From Aliihoeflea sp023389195 (GTDB lineage Bacteria > Pseudomonadota > Alphaproteobacteria > Rhizobiales > Rhizobiaceae), in NCBI GenBank assembly GCA_023389195.1, contig JAEWET010000004.1, positions 1 through 64,000 of the forward strand: 64,000 nt of DNA. Reading direction: 5' to 3'. The notes under the pieces were generated by a model. It saw only the letters and a list, made by a program, of their open reading frames with translations. It searched no databases and had not been told where the DNA came from. Shown piece by piece: positions 19,021 through 29,779 of this stretch (position 1 is its first letter; the number at the start of each line of letters is the position of its first letter). Made by a program: the position numbers and the translations under genes.

Positions 19021-19878
19021 ATGGACGCAATCTTCGATCAGAACCGCGCGCTTGCGCACAAGCTGCGCGCGCTTTCCCAGACCGGTCGCCACGGCGATTT
19101 CCTGATGCGCGCGGCATCGGTCGAACTCGCCGAGCGCCTTGCCACCGTCAGCCGCGATTTCGACCGCGCGGTTGTGCTCCACGGCGTCGTCGACGAAGCG
19201 GCGCTGGCGGTTGCATCGACGGGCAAGGCCGGGACCATCGAGCGCATCGAAGCCGCCCGCGGATTGCTCGACGCCAAGCCCGGCGAGGTCTCGCCCGTCG
19301 ATCATCTCACCTTGCCGCCCGAAAGCGCGGACCTTGCCGTCTCGCTCTATGCGCTCGGCGAGGTCGACGACGTGCCGGGAACTCTGGTCCAGATCCGGCG
19401 CCTGTTGCGGCCGGACGGCCTCTTCCTGGGCTGCCTTCCCGGTGCCGGCACGTTGAAGGAATTGCGCGAAGTCCTGCTGGCGGCCGAAGCCGAAATGACT
19501 GGCGGCGCGGCAAGCCGCGTCCATCCCTTCGTCGACATCCGCGATGCCGGCGGCCTGTTGCAGCGCGCCGGCTTCGCGCTCCCCGTCGCCGACATCGAGG
19601 AAGTGATCGTTCGATACGACACGATGTTCGACCTCATGCGCGACCTGCGCGCCATGGGCGTCACCAGCAGCCTCGTCGGCGCTCGCCCCGTGCGGCGCGC
19701 CGTTCTAGTCCGGGCGGCCGAACTCTACGCCGAGCGCTTCGCAGACCCTGACGGGCGCATCCGCGCGACGTTCGCGACGGTCTGGCTCTCGGGATGGGCG
19801 CCGCATGGCTCGCAGCAAAAGCCCGCACGGCGGGGCAGCGCGACAATGTCGCTTGCAGAGGCGCTCAAGCCGGATTGA
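19021..19878 (+). CDS. SAM-dependent methyltransferase, BioC/NDUFAF5-like
   Basis: Class I methyltransferase-like protein of 285 residues, related to BioC and to the mitochondrial complex I assembly factor NDUFAF5. It begins IFDQNRALAHKLRAL and has the later motif LPPESADLAVSLYALGEVDDVPGTLVQIRRLLRPDG. The glycine loop (HGVVDEAALAVASTG) is less canonical than in active enzymes. ATG 19021 has GGGA upstream; an in-frame ATG at 19003 adds six residues. The ORF runs to a TGA at 19876-19878. Confidence 0.85.
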   Translation: MDAIFDQNRALAHKLRALSQTGRHGDFLMRAASVELAERLATVSRDFDRAVVLHGVVDEAALAVASTGKAGTIERIEAARGLLDAKPGEVSPVDHLTLPPESADLAVSLYALGEVDDVPGTLVQIRRLLRPDGLFLGCLPGAGTLKELREVLLAAEAEMTGGAASRVHPFVDIRDAGGLLQRAGFALPVADIEEVIVRYDTMFDLMRDLRAMGVTSSLVGARPVRRAVLVRAAELYAERFADPDGRIRATFATVWLSGWAPHGSQQKPARRGSATMSLAEALKPD

Positions 19879-19882
19879 GCGA

Positions 19883-20068
19883 TCAGTTGCTCAGGACTTC
19901 GCTGATCTTGCTTTCGTTGCCGCTCCACAGTTCGGAGATGGCCGTTCCGGTCGCCGATGCGCCGCCGATGATCGCCACGCCGATCAGGGTTGCGATCAGG
20001 CCGTATTCGATGGCCGTCGCACCGCTTTCGTTCGCCAGGAATCGTTTCAGCATCGGGCGCCTCGTCAT
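19883..20068 (-). CDS. Flp family type IVb pilin
   Basis: A 61-residue pilin precursor. The basic leader LKRFLANESG is followed by the prepilin-peptidase motif G-ATAIEYGLIATLIGVAII, in which the conserved Glu/Tyr follow the cleavage site and a hydrophobic helix continues. A second in-frame ATG at 20053 has the better ribosome site (GAGG). None of the tad/cpa assembly genes is in the window, so it must use machinery encoded elsewhere or be a relic. Confidence 0.92.
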   Translation of the reverse strand: MTRRPMLKRFLANESGATAIEYGLIATLIGVAIIGGASATGTAISELWSGNESKISEVLSN

Positions 20069-20085
20069 TCAGCGTGTCCCTTTTC

Positions 20086-20114
20086 CTAGCACCCAGAAGT
20101 TAGGAAGCTGCCAA
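20086..20114 (-). promoter_or_regulatory. Candidate flp pilin promoter
   Basis: Minus-strand TTGGCA (20109-20114), a 17-nt spacer and TGCTAG (20086-20091), just upstream of the pilin start. A TTAACGACG motif follows further upstream, half of a CtrA-type site. This is a consensus match only. Confidence 0.4.
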
Positions 20115-20157
20115 GAGGCGTCGTTAAGGAAGTGTGGAGCAAGACGGCTCGATTGCC

Positions 20158-20472
20158 TCAGCAGGAGCCCGAACGCGCGCCCGACTCGCGGATGATGCAG
20201 ACCGAATTCGGGTCCTGCTGCAGCACGCTGCGCCGGATCGTATAGGCTTCGCCGCCGCCGCGGGGCGTGATGCTGCCGGTCGACATCCGGTCGATGCCCG
20301 GCGACTGCACCGATGCGAACATCCGGTCGCGGGCGTGTTTATCGGCGATCGGCACGAGGATCAGCGTCAGCGCGATGGCCGCCGAGCCGAACAGCAGCGT
20401 CACGCGTAGAATGCCCGCGCTCGTCTGGCTGATGAAGGATCGGCCCGAGTGGTCTAGCCCGCCGCGTTCCAT
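20158..20472 (-). CDS. Small single-span membrane protein, hypothetical
   Basis: A 104-residue protein with one hydrophobic span at about residues 22-42 (ILRVTLLFGSAAIALTLILVP), a soluble C-terminal part and two Cys residues. The ATG at 20472 has AGGA at a good distance. I do not recognise a named family. Immediately upstream of its start region is a 16-bp perfect palindrome (20552-20567). It lies upstream of the Flp pilin gene on the same strand; a link to pilus biogenesis is only a guess. Confidence 0.7.
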   Translation of the reverse strand: MERGGLDHSGRSFISQTSAGILRVTLLFGSAAIALTLILVPIADKHARDRMFASVQSPGIDRMSTGSITPRGGGEAYTIRRSVLQQDPNSVCIIRESGARSGSC

Positions 20473-20551
20473 GCGAAGTCCTGTTGCTCGGATGATATTC
20501 CACAGGACTTTTGCAGGATTGGCTGAATCATCGATTAACGCGAAAGCTCAA

Positions 20552-20567
20552 AGTCGAAATTTCGACT
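20552..20567. promoter_or_regulatory. Operator-like perfect palindrome
   Basis: AGTCGAAATTTCGACT, a 16-bp perfect palindrome 80-95 nt upstream of the small membrane protein gene. Size, symmetry and position fit a dimeric repressor site. No regulator is known. Confidence 0.4.
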
Positions 20568-20582
20568 GCTATCGCCTTGATC

Positions 20583-20674
20583 TAGGGTGTGTTGAGATTC
20601 AGGGGACATGAGCACCGGAAGCGCAGTAACCCGTCATTTGCAGGCCGCTCGGGCCTGAATATCGACACACCCTA
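20583..20674. mobile_element. 92-bp MITE-like element
   Basis: Ends TAGGGTGTGTTGAGATTCAGG (20583-20603) and its near-exact inverted copy (20654-20674) match at 19 of 21 positions, around 50 bp with no coding capacity. The termini resemble those of IS5-family elements, so this looks like a non-autonomous deletion derivative. Its right edge provides the TAG stop codon of mutT. A TA at each edge may be a target duplication or part of the inverted repeat. Confidence 0.75.
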
Positions 20675-21097
20675 CAACAGGTCGATGAGGAACGGGATCA
20701 GCGGCTCGTCGGCCGGCGGCATCGGATAGTCGCGCATCTTTGTCGGGCGAACCCATTTCAGTTGCTGCGCTTCGAGCGGCTGCGGAATGCCCCAGAAGCG
20801 GCGGCAGACGAACAGCGGCATCAGGAGGTTGAACGTCTCGTAGGAATGGCTGGCGAAGGTCAGCGGCGCAAGGCACGCCGTCTTGGTTTCGATGCCGAGC
20901 TCTTCCTTGAGTTCGCGCACGACGGTTTCCTCCGGCGTCTCGCCGGGCTCCACCTTGCCGCCGGGAAATTCCCACAACCCGCCCAACTGCTTGTGCGCCG
21001 GTCGCTGCGCCAGAAGCACGCGCCCGTCCGCATCGACCAGCGCGCAGGCCGCGACGAGCAGCAGGCGTTTGGGTGCATTGTCCACCGCATCGCTCAT
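20672..21097 (-). CDS. mutT: 8-oxo-dGTP diphosphatase, MutT/Nudix family
   Basis: Nudix hydrolase that removes 8-oxo-dGTP from the nucleotide pool to prevent A:T to C:G mutation. The 141 residues contain the Nudix box GGKVEPGETPEETVVRELKEELG and the C-terminal WVRPTKMRDYPMPPADEPLIPFL typical of MutT. The ATG at 21097 overlaps the stop of the GNAT gene (ATGA). The last codons run straight into a MITE-like element whose terminal TA(G) forms the stop. Length is normal, so function is probably intact. Confidence 0.93.
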   Translation of the reverse strand: MSDAVDNAPKRLLLVAACALVDADGRVLLAQRPAHKQLGGLWEFPGGKVEPGETPEETVVRELKEELGIETKTACLAPLTFASHSYETFNLLMPLFVCRRFWGIPQPLEAQQLKWVRPTKMRDYPMPPADEPLIPFLIDLL

Positions 21098-21855
21098 TTG
21101 CTCGCCTCCGGTTCGGCTCGGTATTCGTATGGGTAGGCCGTCGAAAAGCCGAAGGATTTGTAGAGCGCGATGGCGGGGGCGTTGCTCTCGTCCACCATCA
21201 GGAAACCGGCACGCGCACCGTTCGCACCGGCAAAGGCCAGCGCGGCCGAGACGACCTTGCGGGCAAGCCCCTGCCCGCGAAAGGCGGGTGCGGTCGCAAC
21301 CTCGTAGATGCCGGCAAGCGCACCATCGACGGTGCACATCGCCTTGGCGGCCGGCCGGCCATCGATGGACAGCACAAACAGCCCCGGTTTCGCCGGAACG
21401 CGCGCCAGAAGCGCCTCCAGCGGCGTCGCGCGCGCCGGATCGATCGCTCCGATCGCAATCCCGGCCTCACAGAACGAGGCGGGAGATACCATCTCCGCAT
21501 CCGCTTTGGCGTCGGGCATCGCGCCCAACTCCGCGCGCATGACGAGCGACGGCGTGATCACCGGCCAGCCCCTCTCGTCGAGCTGATCGACGAGGCGCGG
21601 CCCGGTCAGCGGCGTGATGCGGAAGGTGACGGGGAACCCGGCTGCGGCGAAACGCGCCCGCAGGCCCGGCAGCCGGCCTTCCAGCCCGTCGCAATCGGAA
21701 CGGTCGAGCGGGGTGACGGAGTTGGAGCGCCGCGTCGGCAGGCCGGGCGTCGTGCGCACCGACCATGTGCCGTCATAGGAGACTTTCTCCGCCGGCCAGG
21801 CGCGAAAGCCCGCCGCCTCCAACCGCCTGACGGTGGGCAGGTCGGCGTTCGCCAT
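21094..21855 (-). CDS. GNAT family N-acetyltransferase
   Basis: A 253-residue protein with a divergent N-terminal half and a C-terminal GNAT domain. The acetyl-CoA loop is VATAPAFRGQGLARKVVSAAL, followed by NAPAIALYKSFGFS. The ATG at 21855 lies directly after the argJ stop. The operon is ppi-argJ-GNAT-mutT. The substrate is unknown. Despite adjacency to argJ it is not argA-like. Confidence 0.9.
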   Translation of the reverse strand: MANADLPTVRRLEAAGFRAWPAEKVSYDGTWSVRTTPGLPTRRSNSVTPLDRSDCDGLEGRLPGLRARFAAAGFPVTFRITPLTGPRLVDQLDERGWPVITPSLVMRAELGAMPDAKADAEMVSPASFCEAGIAIGAIDPARATPLEALLARVPAKPGLFVLSIDGRPAAKAMCTVDGALAGIYEVATAPAFRGQGLARKVVSAALAFAGANGARAGFLMVDESNAPAIALYKSFGFSTAYPYEYRAEPEASK

Positions 21856-21856
21856 C

Positions 21857-23098
21857 CTAGCTGCGATAGTCGCCATTGATGGCGACATATTCCTTGGTGA
21901 GGTCGCAGGTCCACACCGTCGCCTGCCCGCGCCCGAGGCCGAGGTCGACGCGGATGTCGATCTCGTCACCTTCCATGTAGGAGGACGTGGCGTCTTCGGA
22001 ATAATCCGGGTCCCGCTCGCCGCCATGGGCGACGCGGATGTCGCCGAACCAGATCGACAACAGGTCGCGATCGGCCGGCTCGCCCGCCTTGCCGACGGCC
22101 ATGACGACGCGGCCCCAATTGGCGTCCTCGCCGGCGACCGCCGTCTTGACCAGCGGCGAATTGGCGATGGAGAGCGCCACGCGCTTGGCAGACCGCGCAT
22201 TCTTCGCGCCGGTCACCGTGACGCCGATCTGCTTGCGTGCACCCTCGCCGTCGCGCACGACCTGCAATGCCAGCGCCTTCAGCATCTTGTTGAGCGCGCG
22301 GCGGAAATTGGAAAGCCGCGGGTCCTCGCCGTCCTCGATCCGCACCGCGCCGCGCTTTTCGGCAGCGCCGGTGGCGAACAGCATCAGCGTGTCGGAGGTC
22401 GACGTGTCGCTGTCGACCGTCACCGAATTGAACGTCATGCCGACGCCCTTCGACAGCAAATCCTGCAATGCCTTCGCGCCGATCGGCGCATCCGTCGCGA
22501 CGAAGGAGAGCATCGTCGCCATGTCCGGCGCGATCATGCCGGCGCCTTTTGCGATGCCGTTGATGGTCACGTCGACGCCGTCGATCTGGCAGGTGGCGGT
22601 CAGATATTTGGGATAAGTGTCGGTCGTCATGATCGCCTTGCCGGCCTCGGCCCACAGGCCAGGTTCGGCGCGAACGACCATGTCGTCGAGCAAATGAGCG
22701 AATTTTTTGGCGTCAAGAGGCTCGCCTATGACGCCAGTCGAGGCCAAAAACACCTCTTTTGAGCTGGAACCTGCCGCTTTTGAGGCCAAAACAGCCGTCA
22801 TTTCGGTGGTTTCACGGCCCTTTTTTCCGGTGAAAGCGTTCGCATTTCCCGAATTGACGACGAGGATGCGCGCCGATCCGCCGGGCAGATTCGCCCGGCA
22901 GAAGTCGACCGGAGCCGACGGGCATTTCGACTTTGTGAAGACGCCCGCGACGGTCGTCCCCTCGTCGAAGACCATCGCCAGAAGGTCGGTGCGACCCTTG
23001 TATTTGATGCCGGCCTCCGCCGTCGCGATCCGCACGCCGTCGATGGGCGGCATCTTGGGATAGCTTTTCGGGGCGAGCGGAGAAACGGCGTCGGACAT
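21857..23098 (-). CDS. argJ: Bifunctional ornithine acetyltransferase/N-acetylglutamate synthase
   Basis: Transfers acetyl from N-acetylornithine to glutamate, recycling the acetyl group of the arginine pathway. The 413-residue precursor cleaves itself into alpha and beta chains at A-T in KGAGMIAPDMA/TMLSF, with nucleophile T195. The conserved NSGNANAFTG and the C-terminal segment are present. It is preceded by a peptidyl-prolyl isomerase gene (24 nt gap). ArgH, another arginine enzyme, is elsewhere in the window. Confidence 0.97.
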   Translation of the reverse strand: MSDAVSPLAPKSYPKMPPIDGVRIATAEAGIKYKGRTDLLAMVFDEGTTVAGVFTKSKCPSAPVDFCRANLPGGSARILVVNSGNANAFTGKKGRETTEMTAVLASKAAGSSSKEVFLASTGVIGEPLDAKKFAHLLDDMVVRAEPGLWAEAGKAIMTTDTYPKYLTATCQIDGVDVTINGIAKGAGMIAPDMATMLSFVATDAPIGAKALQDLLSKGVGMTFNSVTVDSDTSTSDTLMLFATGAAEKRGAVRIEDGEDPRLSNFRRALNKMLKALALQVVRDGEGARKQIGVTVTGAKNARSAKRVALSIANSPLVKTAVAGEDANWGRVVMAVGKAGEPADRDLLSIWFGDIRVAHGGERDPDYSEDATSSYMEGDEIDIRVDLGLGRGQATVWTCDLTKEYVAINGDYRS

Positions 23099-23122
23099 GG
23101 CGCTGGTCTTCGTGTCTGGAGC

Positions 23123-24103
23123 TTATTCGGCCGGGTCGGTGGTCTCGTCGGACGGGGCGGCTTCCACCGCGCCCTCGGCGCCGGCTTCGGCATCCGATTC
23201 CGACTGCGCGCCGGGCTGTGCCGCCGCTTCCATCTCGTCCAGCGTCGCCTTCAGTTCGGCATCGGCGATCTCGATCTCGGCCGCCTCGCGGATTTCCTCG
23301 ACGGTCTCGAAATAGCGCTCGCGCAGCAGGATCGAGCGGATCTGCGGGCCGACCTGCTCGAAGGCCGGCGGCTGCTGCTGGCGCTTGTCCTCGACCTTGA
23401 GAACGTGCCAGCCGAACTGCGTCTGGATCGGCTCGGACGAGTGCGCGCCGACTTCCATCGCGAAGGCGGCCTGCTCGAATTCCGGCACCATCTGGCCCTG
23501 GCCGAAATAGCCGAGGTCACCGCCCTGCGCGGCCGCGCCGTCGGTGGAATTTTCCCTTGCCAGTTCCTCGAAGTCGGCGCCGCCGTCGAGTTCTGTGATC
23601 AATTCCTGCGCCTTCTCCTCGCTGTCGACGATGATGTGACGGGCACGCACCTCGTTGGAAGGCGGCGTATTGGCGATTTCCTGGTCGTAGCGGGCGCGGA
23701 CCTCTTCGTCGGTGACGCTGGCTGCGACCTGCTGCTCGATGAAGGCGCTGTGCAGCGCGCGTTCGCGCAGGAAATTCATCTGGCGCTGGAATTCCTCGCC
23801 GTCGTCGAGCCCTTCCTCTTCGGCCTTGGCGGCGAGGAGGCGGATTTCGATCAGCGCGGAAAGCGCGGCGGCGCGGCGCTGTTCGGGCGAGAGGTTGGCG
23901 AATTGCTGTTCAAGACCCTGAAGGGCCAGAGCAAGGTCCCCTTCGGTCACGTCCTGGCCGTCGACGGTCGCAACGACCGCGGCAGGATCGGCGGCGACGG
24001 CCGGCTCGGGCGCTGCCGGAGCGGTTTCCTGCGCGAAGGCTGCGCCGGAAGTCAGCGCGACGAGCGCGACGGCAGCGGACAAGCGGCGAAACAAAACATT
24101 CAT
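23123..24103 (-). CDS. Periplasmic peptidyl-prolyl isomerase (parvulin type)
   Basis: SurA/PpiC-like chaperone that assists folding of exported proteins. It has a signal peptide (MNVLFRRLSAAVALVALTSG, cut near AFA-QE), an N-terminal helical chaperone region (about 50-150), one parvulin domain (VRARHIIVDSEEKAQEL to QTQFGWHVLKVED, about 155-250), and an acidic Ala/Glu-rich tail. The ATG at 24103 follows GGAG. It is divergent from secA, an export gene. Confidence 0.93.
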   Translation of the reverse strand: MNVLFRRLSAAVALVALTSGAAFAQETAPAAPEPAVAADPAAVVATVDGQDVTEGDLALALQGLEQQFANLSPEQRRAAALSALIEIRLLAAKAEEEGLDDGEEFQRQMNFLRERALHSAFIEQQVAASVTDEEVRARYDQEIANTPPSNEVRARHIIVDSEEKAQELITELDGGADFEELARENSTDGAAAQGGDLGYFGQGQMVPEFEQAAFAMEVGAHSSEPIQTQFGWHVLKVEDKRQQQPPAFEQVGPQIRSILLRERYFETVEEIREAAEIEIADAELKATLDEMEAAAQPGAQSESDAEAGAEGAVEAAPSDETTDPAE

Positions 24104-24188
24104 GAAGAAACTCCAGTGAGGGTTCGGTGCTGTTTCCAGCCCTTGCGAATGTGGCGGAATTCCGCATTTGCGCCCGCAGGCGGCGGCG

Positions 24189-24217
24189 TTGACATCGCTT
24201 GTGCCCCCTCTTATCTG
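24189..24217 (+). promoter_or_regulatory. secA promoter
   Basis: Perfect -35 TTGACA (24189-24194), a 17-nt spacer and TATCTG (24212-24217), giving a leader of about 115 nt before secA. The leader has a small CCGGT/ACCGG hairpin but no secM-like reading frame that I can identify. Confidence 0.7.
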
Positions 24218-24338
24218 TCCTTCGTCTTGGCGTCCAGAACCGTTTTCCGGGCGCTTTTCCGTCTTTTCACATGCCCGTTACCCCCTCGACGGGCGGTCCG
24301 GTCCAGACCGGAAAACTTTCTTTTCGAAAGGACCTTTG

Positions 24339-27056
<2,718 letters not shown>

Positions 27057-27059
27057 CGA

Positions 27060-28286
27060 TCAGATCGACGTGCCGGGCTGCCCGGCACGTCGCAGGATCG
27101 GGACGATCGCCACGATGGCGACGAAGCCGATGATGCCGGCGGCGGCGATGACGCCGAGCGCCGCCTGCGCGCCGAAGCGCTCGAAGATGGCGGCAGCCAG
27201 GAACGGCGCGCCGGCCGACACGAACAATCGCACAGAATTGATCCTGCCCGTGCGCGCGCCGTAGCCGTCCGCGCCGAAGAGCGTGAGCGGCAGGACGCCG
27301 CGCACGATGTAGGACAGCCCCTGCCCCGCGCCGAAGACCAGCGCGAAGACGATGGCGGCGGGCAGATAACCTGCTCCCCCGATGAGAAAACCGAGCCCCG
27401 CCGGCAGCGCTCCGGTAGCGAACAGCGCCACGCTCATCACGCTGATGCGTGGCCCGGCGGTGAACTCGGCGATGCGCCCGGCGACCTGCGCCGGCCCGAT
27501 CAGCGCACCGATCAGCGCCGCCGATGCACCGAGCCCGAGCGCGCCCAGAAGTCCGATCAGGTGGAGATGCACGGCCGACATGACGAAGGCGTTGGCCGCG
27601 AAGGCGACCAGCAGAAGCCGGAACGCGACGGTGCGGTCGCGCGGAGAGGCGAGTGTGCCTTCCGCCAGCTTGTGCTCCGTCTCCGCCCGCAGCGCGCGTG
27701 GCCGGCGCCGCATCAGGAAGAGATGCAGCGGTGCGCAGACGAGGAGGTTGAGCGCGGCGAAGACGAGCAGGATCGTGCGCCACTCGAAGAGGCCGGTGAG
27801 CCAGCTCGTCAGCGGCCAGAAGATCGTCGAGGCGAAACCGGCGATCAGCGTGATGCCGGTGATGGTCCGCCGCGCATTGGACGGCGACAGCCGCGCCGCC
27901 AGCACGAAAGCCGCCTCGTAGAGCACCAGGACCGAACTCATCTGCGACAGGATGAGAAAGAGGCCAAACGCCGCCTTGCCCGGCGCCAGCGCCCAGCCAA
28001 CCAGCAGCAGCGCGCTGACACACGAGCCGGCCGTCATGACGAGCGCGAGTTCCTTGCCGTCGAGCAGCCGGCCGGCGCGCGGCGCGATGAAGCCGGACGC
28101 CAGGAGCGCGATCGAGAAGAGGCCATAGACCCCGGTCAGCGACAGGCCGACATCCTGCGCCATGAACGGGGCGAGGACGCCGAAGGCATAATAGAGGCTG
28201 CCATAGCCGATGGTCTGGGTGATGCCGATGACGATGGCGATGACGAAATCGTAAGGCGCGGGCTTGGGCATGAGGCAGGCCGTCAT
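27060..28286 (-). CDS. MFS transporter
   Basis: A 408-residue major facilitator with 12 predicted spans in two halves separated by a basic loop (about 193-215). The N-terminal motif is QTIGYGSLYYAFGVLAPFMAQDVGLS, and the loop 2-3 signature is degenerate (PRAGRLLDGK). No substrate-specific motif is recognised. The start is ATG 28286, or ATG 28271 five codons later. Its last codons encode the probable secA terminator hairpin. Confidence 0.88.
   Translation of the reverse strand: MTACLMPKPAPYDFVIAIVIGITQTIGYGSLYYAFGVLAPFMAQDVGLSLTGVYGLFSIALLASGFIAPRAGRLLDGKELALVMTAGSCVSALLLVGWALAPGKAAFGLFLILSQMSSVLVLYEAAFVLAARLSPSNARRTITGITLIAGFASTIFWPLTSWLTGLFEWRTILLVFAALNLLVCAPLHLFLMRRRPRALRAETEHKLAEGTLASPRDRTVAFRLLLVAFAANAFVMSAVHLHLIGLLGALGLGASAALIGALIGPAQVAGRIAEFTAGPRISVMSVALFATGALPAGLGFLIGGAGYLPAAIVFALVFGAGQGLSYIVRGVLPLTLFGADGYGARTGRINSVRLFVSAGAPFLAAAIFERFGAQAALGVIAAAGIIGFVAIVAIVPILRRAGQPGTSI
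27066..27092 (+). terminator. Hairpin after secA, inside the MFS gene end
   Basis: CGACGTGCCGGG-CTG-CCCGGCACGTCG, a perfect 12-bp stem 10 nt after the secA stop and overlapping the last codons of the convergent MFS gene. No T-run follows, so termination is probable rather than certain. Confidence 0.5.
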
Positions 28287-28369
28287 CCGGCACGGCGGGC
28301 GCCGAACCGATTCTTAAAGTGTTTGGCCCTATGCCATATGGCTGGACGCGAGAAGGGAAAGTCTAGAGC

Positions 28370-29779
28370 GTGCGAGTCTCCGCTGCAACGACGGCCGAAC
28401 GCATTTTGCCCGAGCGGCTCGCCGCGCGCGCACGCCCCCATCTCGAAGCGTTCGACGCGCTCGCCTTCGGCTCGGGAGAGCGCAGCCACGCGGCGCGCAT
28501 GTCGTTCACCGCCTTTGCCGTGCGCGTCACCTCCGCATTCATCGCCTTCGCCAGCCAGGTCTTCCTGGCGCGCTGGATGGGCGGGTTCGAATATGGCGTC
28601 TTCGTCCTCGTCTGGACGGCGATGCTGATCCTGGGCAATTTGTCGTGCCTCGGCTTCCACACCTCCATGATCCGCTTCATCCCCGAATATCGGGGCCAGG
28701 GGCGCGTGGCCGAACTGCGCGGCGTGCTGCTCGGCAGCCGGCTGATCGTCTTCGCGGCCTCGACGCTGATCGCGCTCGCCGGCGCCGCAATGATCCACGC
28801 CTTGTCGGACCGGATCGAGCCGCATCACGTCGTGCCGTTCCTGCTCGGCATGGTCTGCCTGCCGATGATGGGGCTTTCGGACCTGATGCAAGGGGTGGCG
28901 CGGGGCCATGCCTGGCCGTTCCACGCCATGCTGCCGACCTATATCGTGCGCCCGCTCCTGCTGTTGATCCTGATGGTCGTCGCGGTTGCGGTCGGCGCGC
29001 CGGCCAGTGCCGAAACCGGCATGTACGCCGCCATCGTCGCCGTCTATGCGACCACTTTGTTCCAGCTCATGACGGTCTCGAACCGCGCCGAGCGTCAGGC
29101 TGCGCCGGGCCCGCGCGCCTTCGGAGTGCGCGGCTGGATGGTGGTCTCGCTGCCCGTCTTCCTCATCGAGGGGTTCATCTACATTCTGACCAATGCCGAC
29201 GTTCTCATGGTCGGCTTCTTCCTGCCGCCGACCGACGTCGCGGTCTATTTCGCGACCGTGAAGACGCTGGCGCTGGTCCATTTCGTCTATTTCGCAGTCC
29301 GCGCCGGCGTCGCGCAGCGCTTTGCCGGACTGATGCACGGCGACCGGGCGGACGAACTCGCCACCTTCGCCCATGACACGGTGCGCTGGACGTTCTGGCC
29401 GACGCTCGCCATGGCGGCGCTGCTGCTCGCGGCGGGCGAGCCGCTGCTGATGCTGTTCGGCGCCGAATTCACCGCGGGCTATCCGCTGCTCTTCGTGCTC
29501 GTCGCGGGCGTCGTGGCGCGCGCGACGGTCGGACCGGCCGAAAGCGTGCTGACCATGGGCGGCTACCAGAATGCCTGCGCACGGCTCTATGCGCTGGTGC
29601 TTGTGGTCAACGTGGCGCTCAACTGCCTGCTGATCCCGCTCTACGGACTTTGGGGCGCGGCGATCGCCACCGCCGTCGCGATGGCTTGCGAGGCGGTGTT
29701 CCTCGCTTTCACGGTGCGCGCCAAGCTCGGCATCGACATGTGGATGGGCGCTGCGGCGCCGAAGACGGGGAATGCGTGA
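28370..29779 (+). CDS. Polysaccharide flippase-like membrane protein (Wzx/MATE-like)
   Basis: A 469-residue integral membrane protein with about 12-14 spans, of the oligosaccharide flippase/MVF type. The segment FASQVFLARWMGGFEYGVFVLVWTAMLILGNL is typical of the first helices. It begins with GTG at 28370 behind AGGGAAAG; an internal ATG at 28500 would remove the unusual 43-residue hydrophilic N-terminus. It overlaps the next gene by 1 nt, implying a shared role in exporting or modifying a surface glycan. Confidence 0.85.
   Translation: MRVSAATTAERILPERLAARARPHLEAFDALAFGSGERSHAARMSFTAFAVRVTSAFIAFASQVFLARWMGGFEYGVFVLVWTAMLILGNLSCLGFHTSMIRFIPEYRGQGRVAELRGVLLGSRLIVFAASTLIALAGAAMIHALSDRIEPHHVVPFLLGMVCLPMMGLSDLMQGVARGHAWPFHAMLPTYIVRPLLLLILMVVAVAVGAPASAETGMYAAIVAVYATTLFQLMTVSNRAERQAAPGPRAFGVRGWMVVSLPVFLIEGFIYILTNADVLMVGFFLPPTDVAVYFATVKTLALVHFVYFAVRAGVAQRFAGLMHGDRADELATFAHDTVRWTFWPTLAMAALLLAAGEPLLMLFGAEFTAGYPLLFVLVAGVVARATVGPAESVLTMGGYQNACARLYALVLVVNVALNCLLIPLYGLWGAAIATAVAMACEAVFLAFTVRAKLGIDMWMGAAAPKTGNA

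Noticed and set aside
17874..19878. ComF as evidence of a competence locus
   Set aside because: No comE/comM/dprA genes nearby; comF-grxC adjacency is ordinary in this group.
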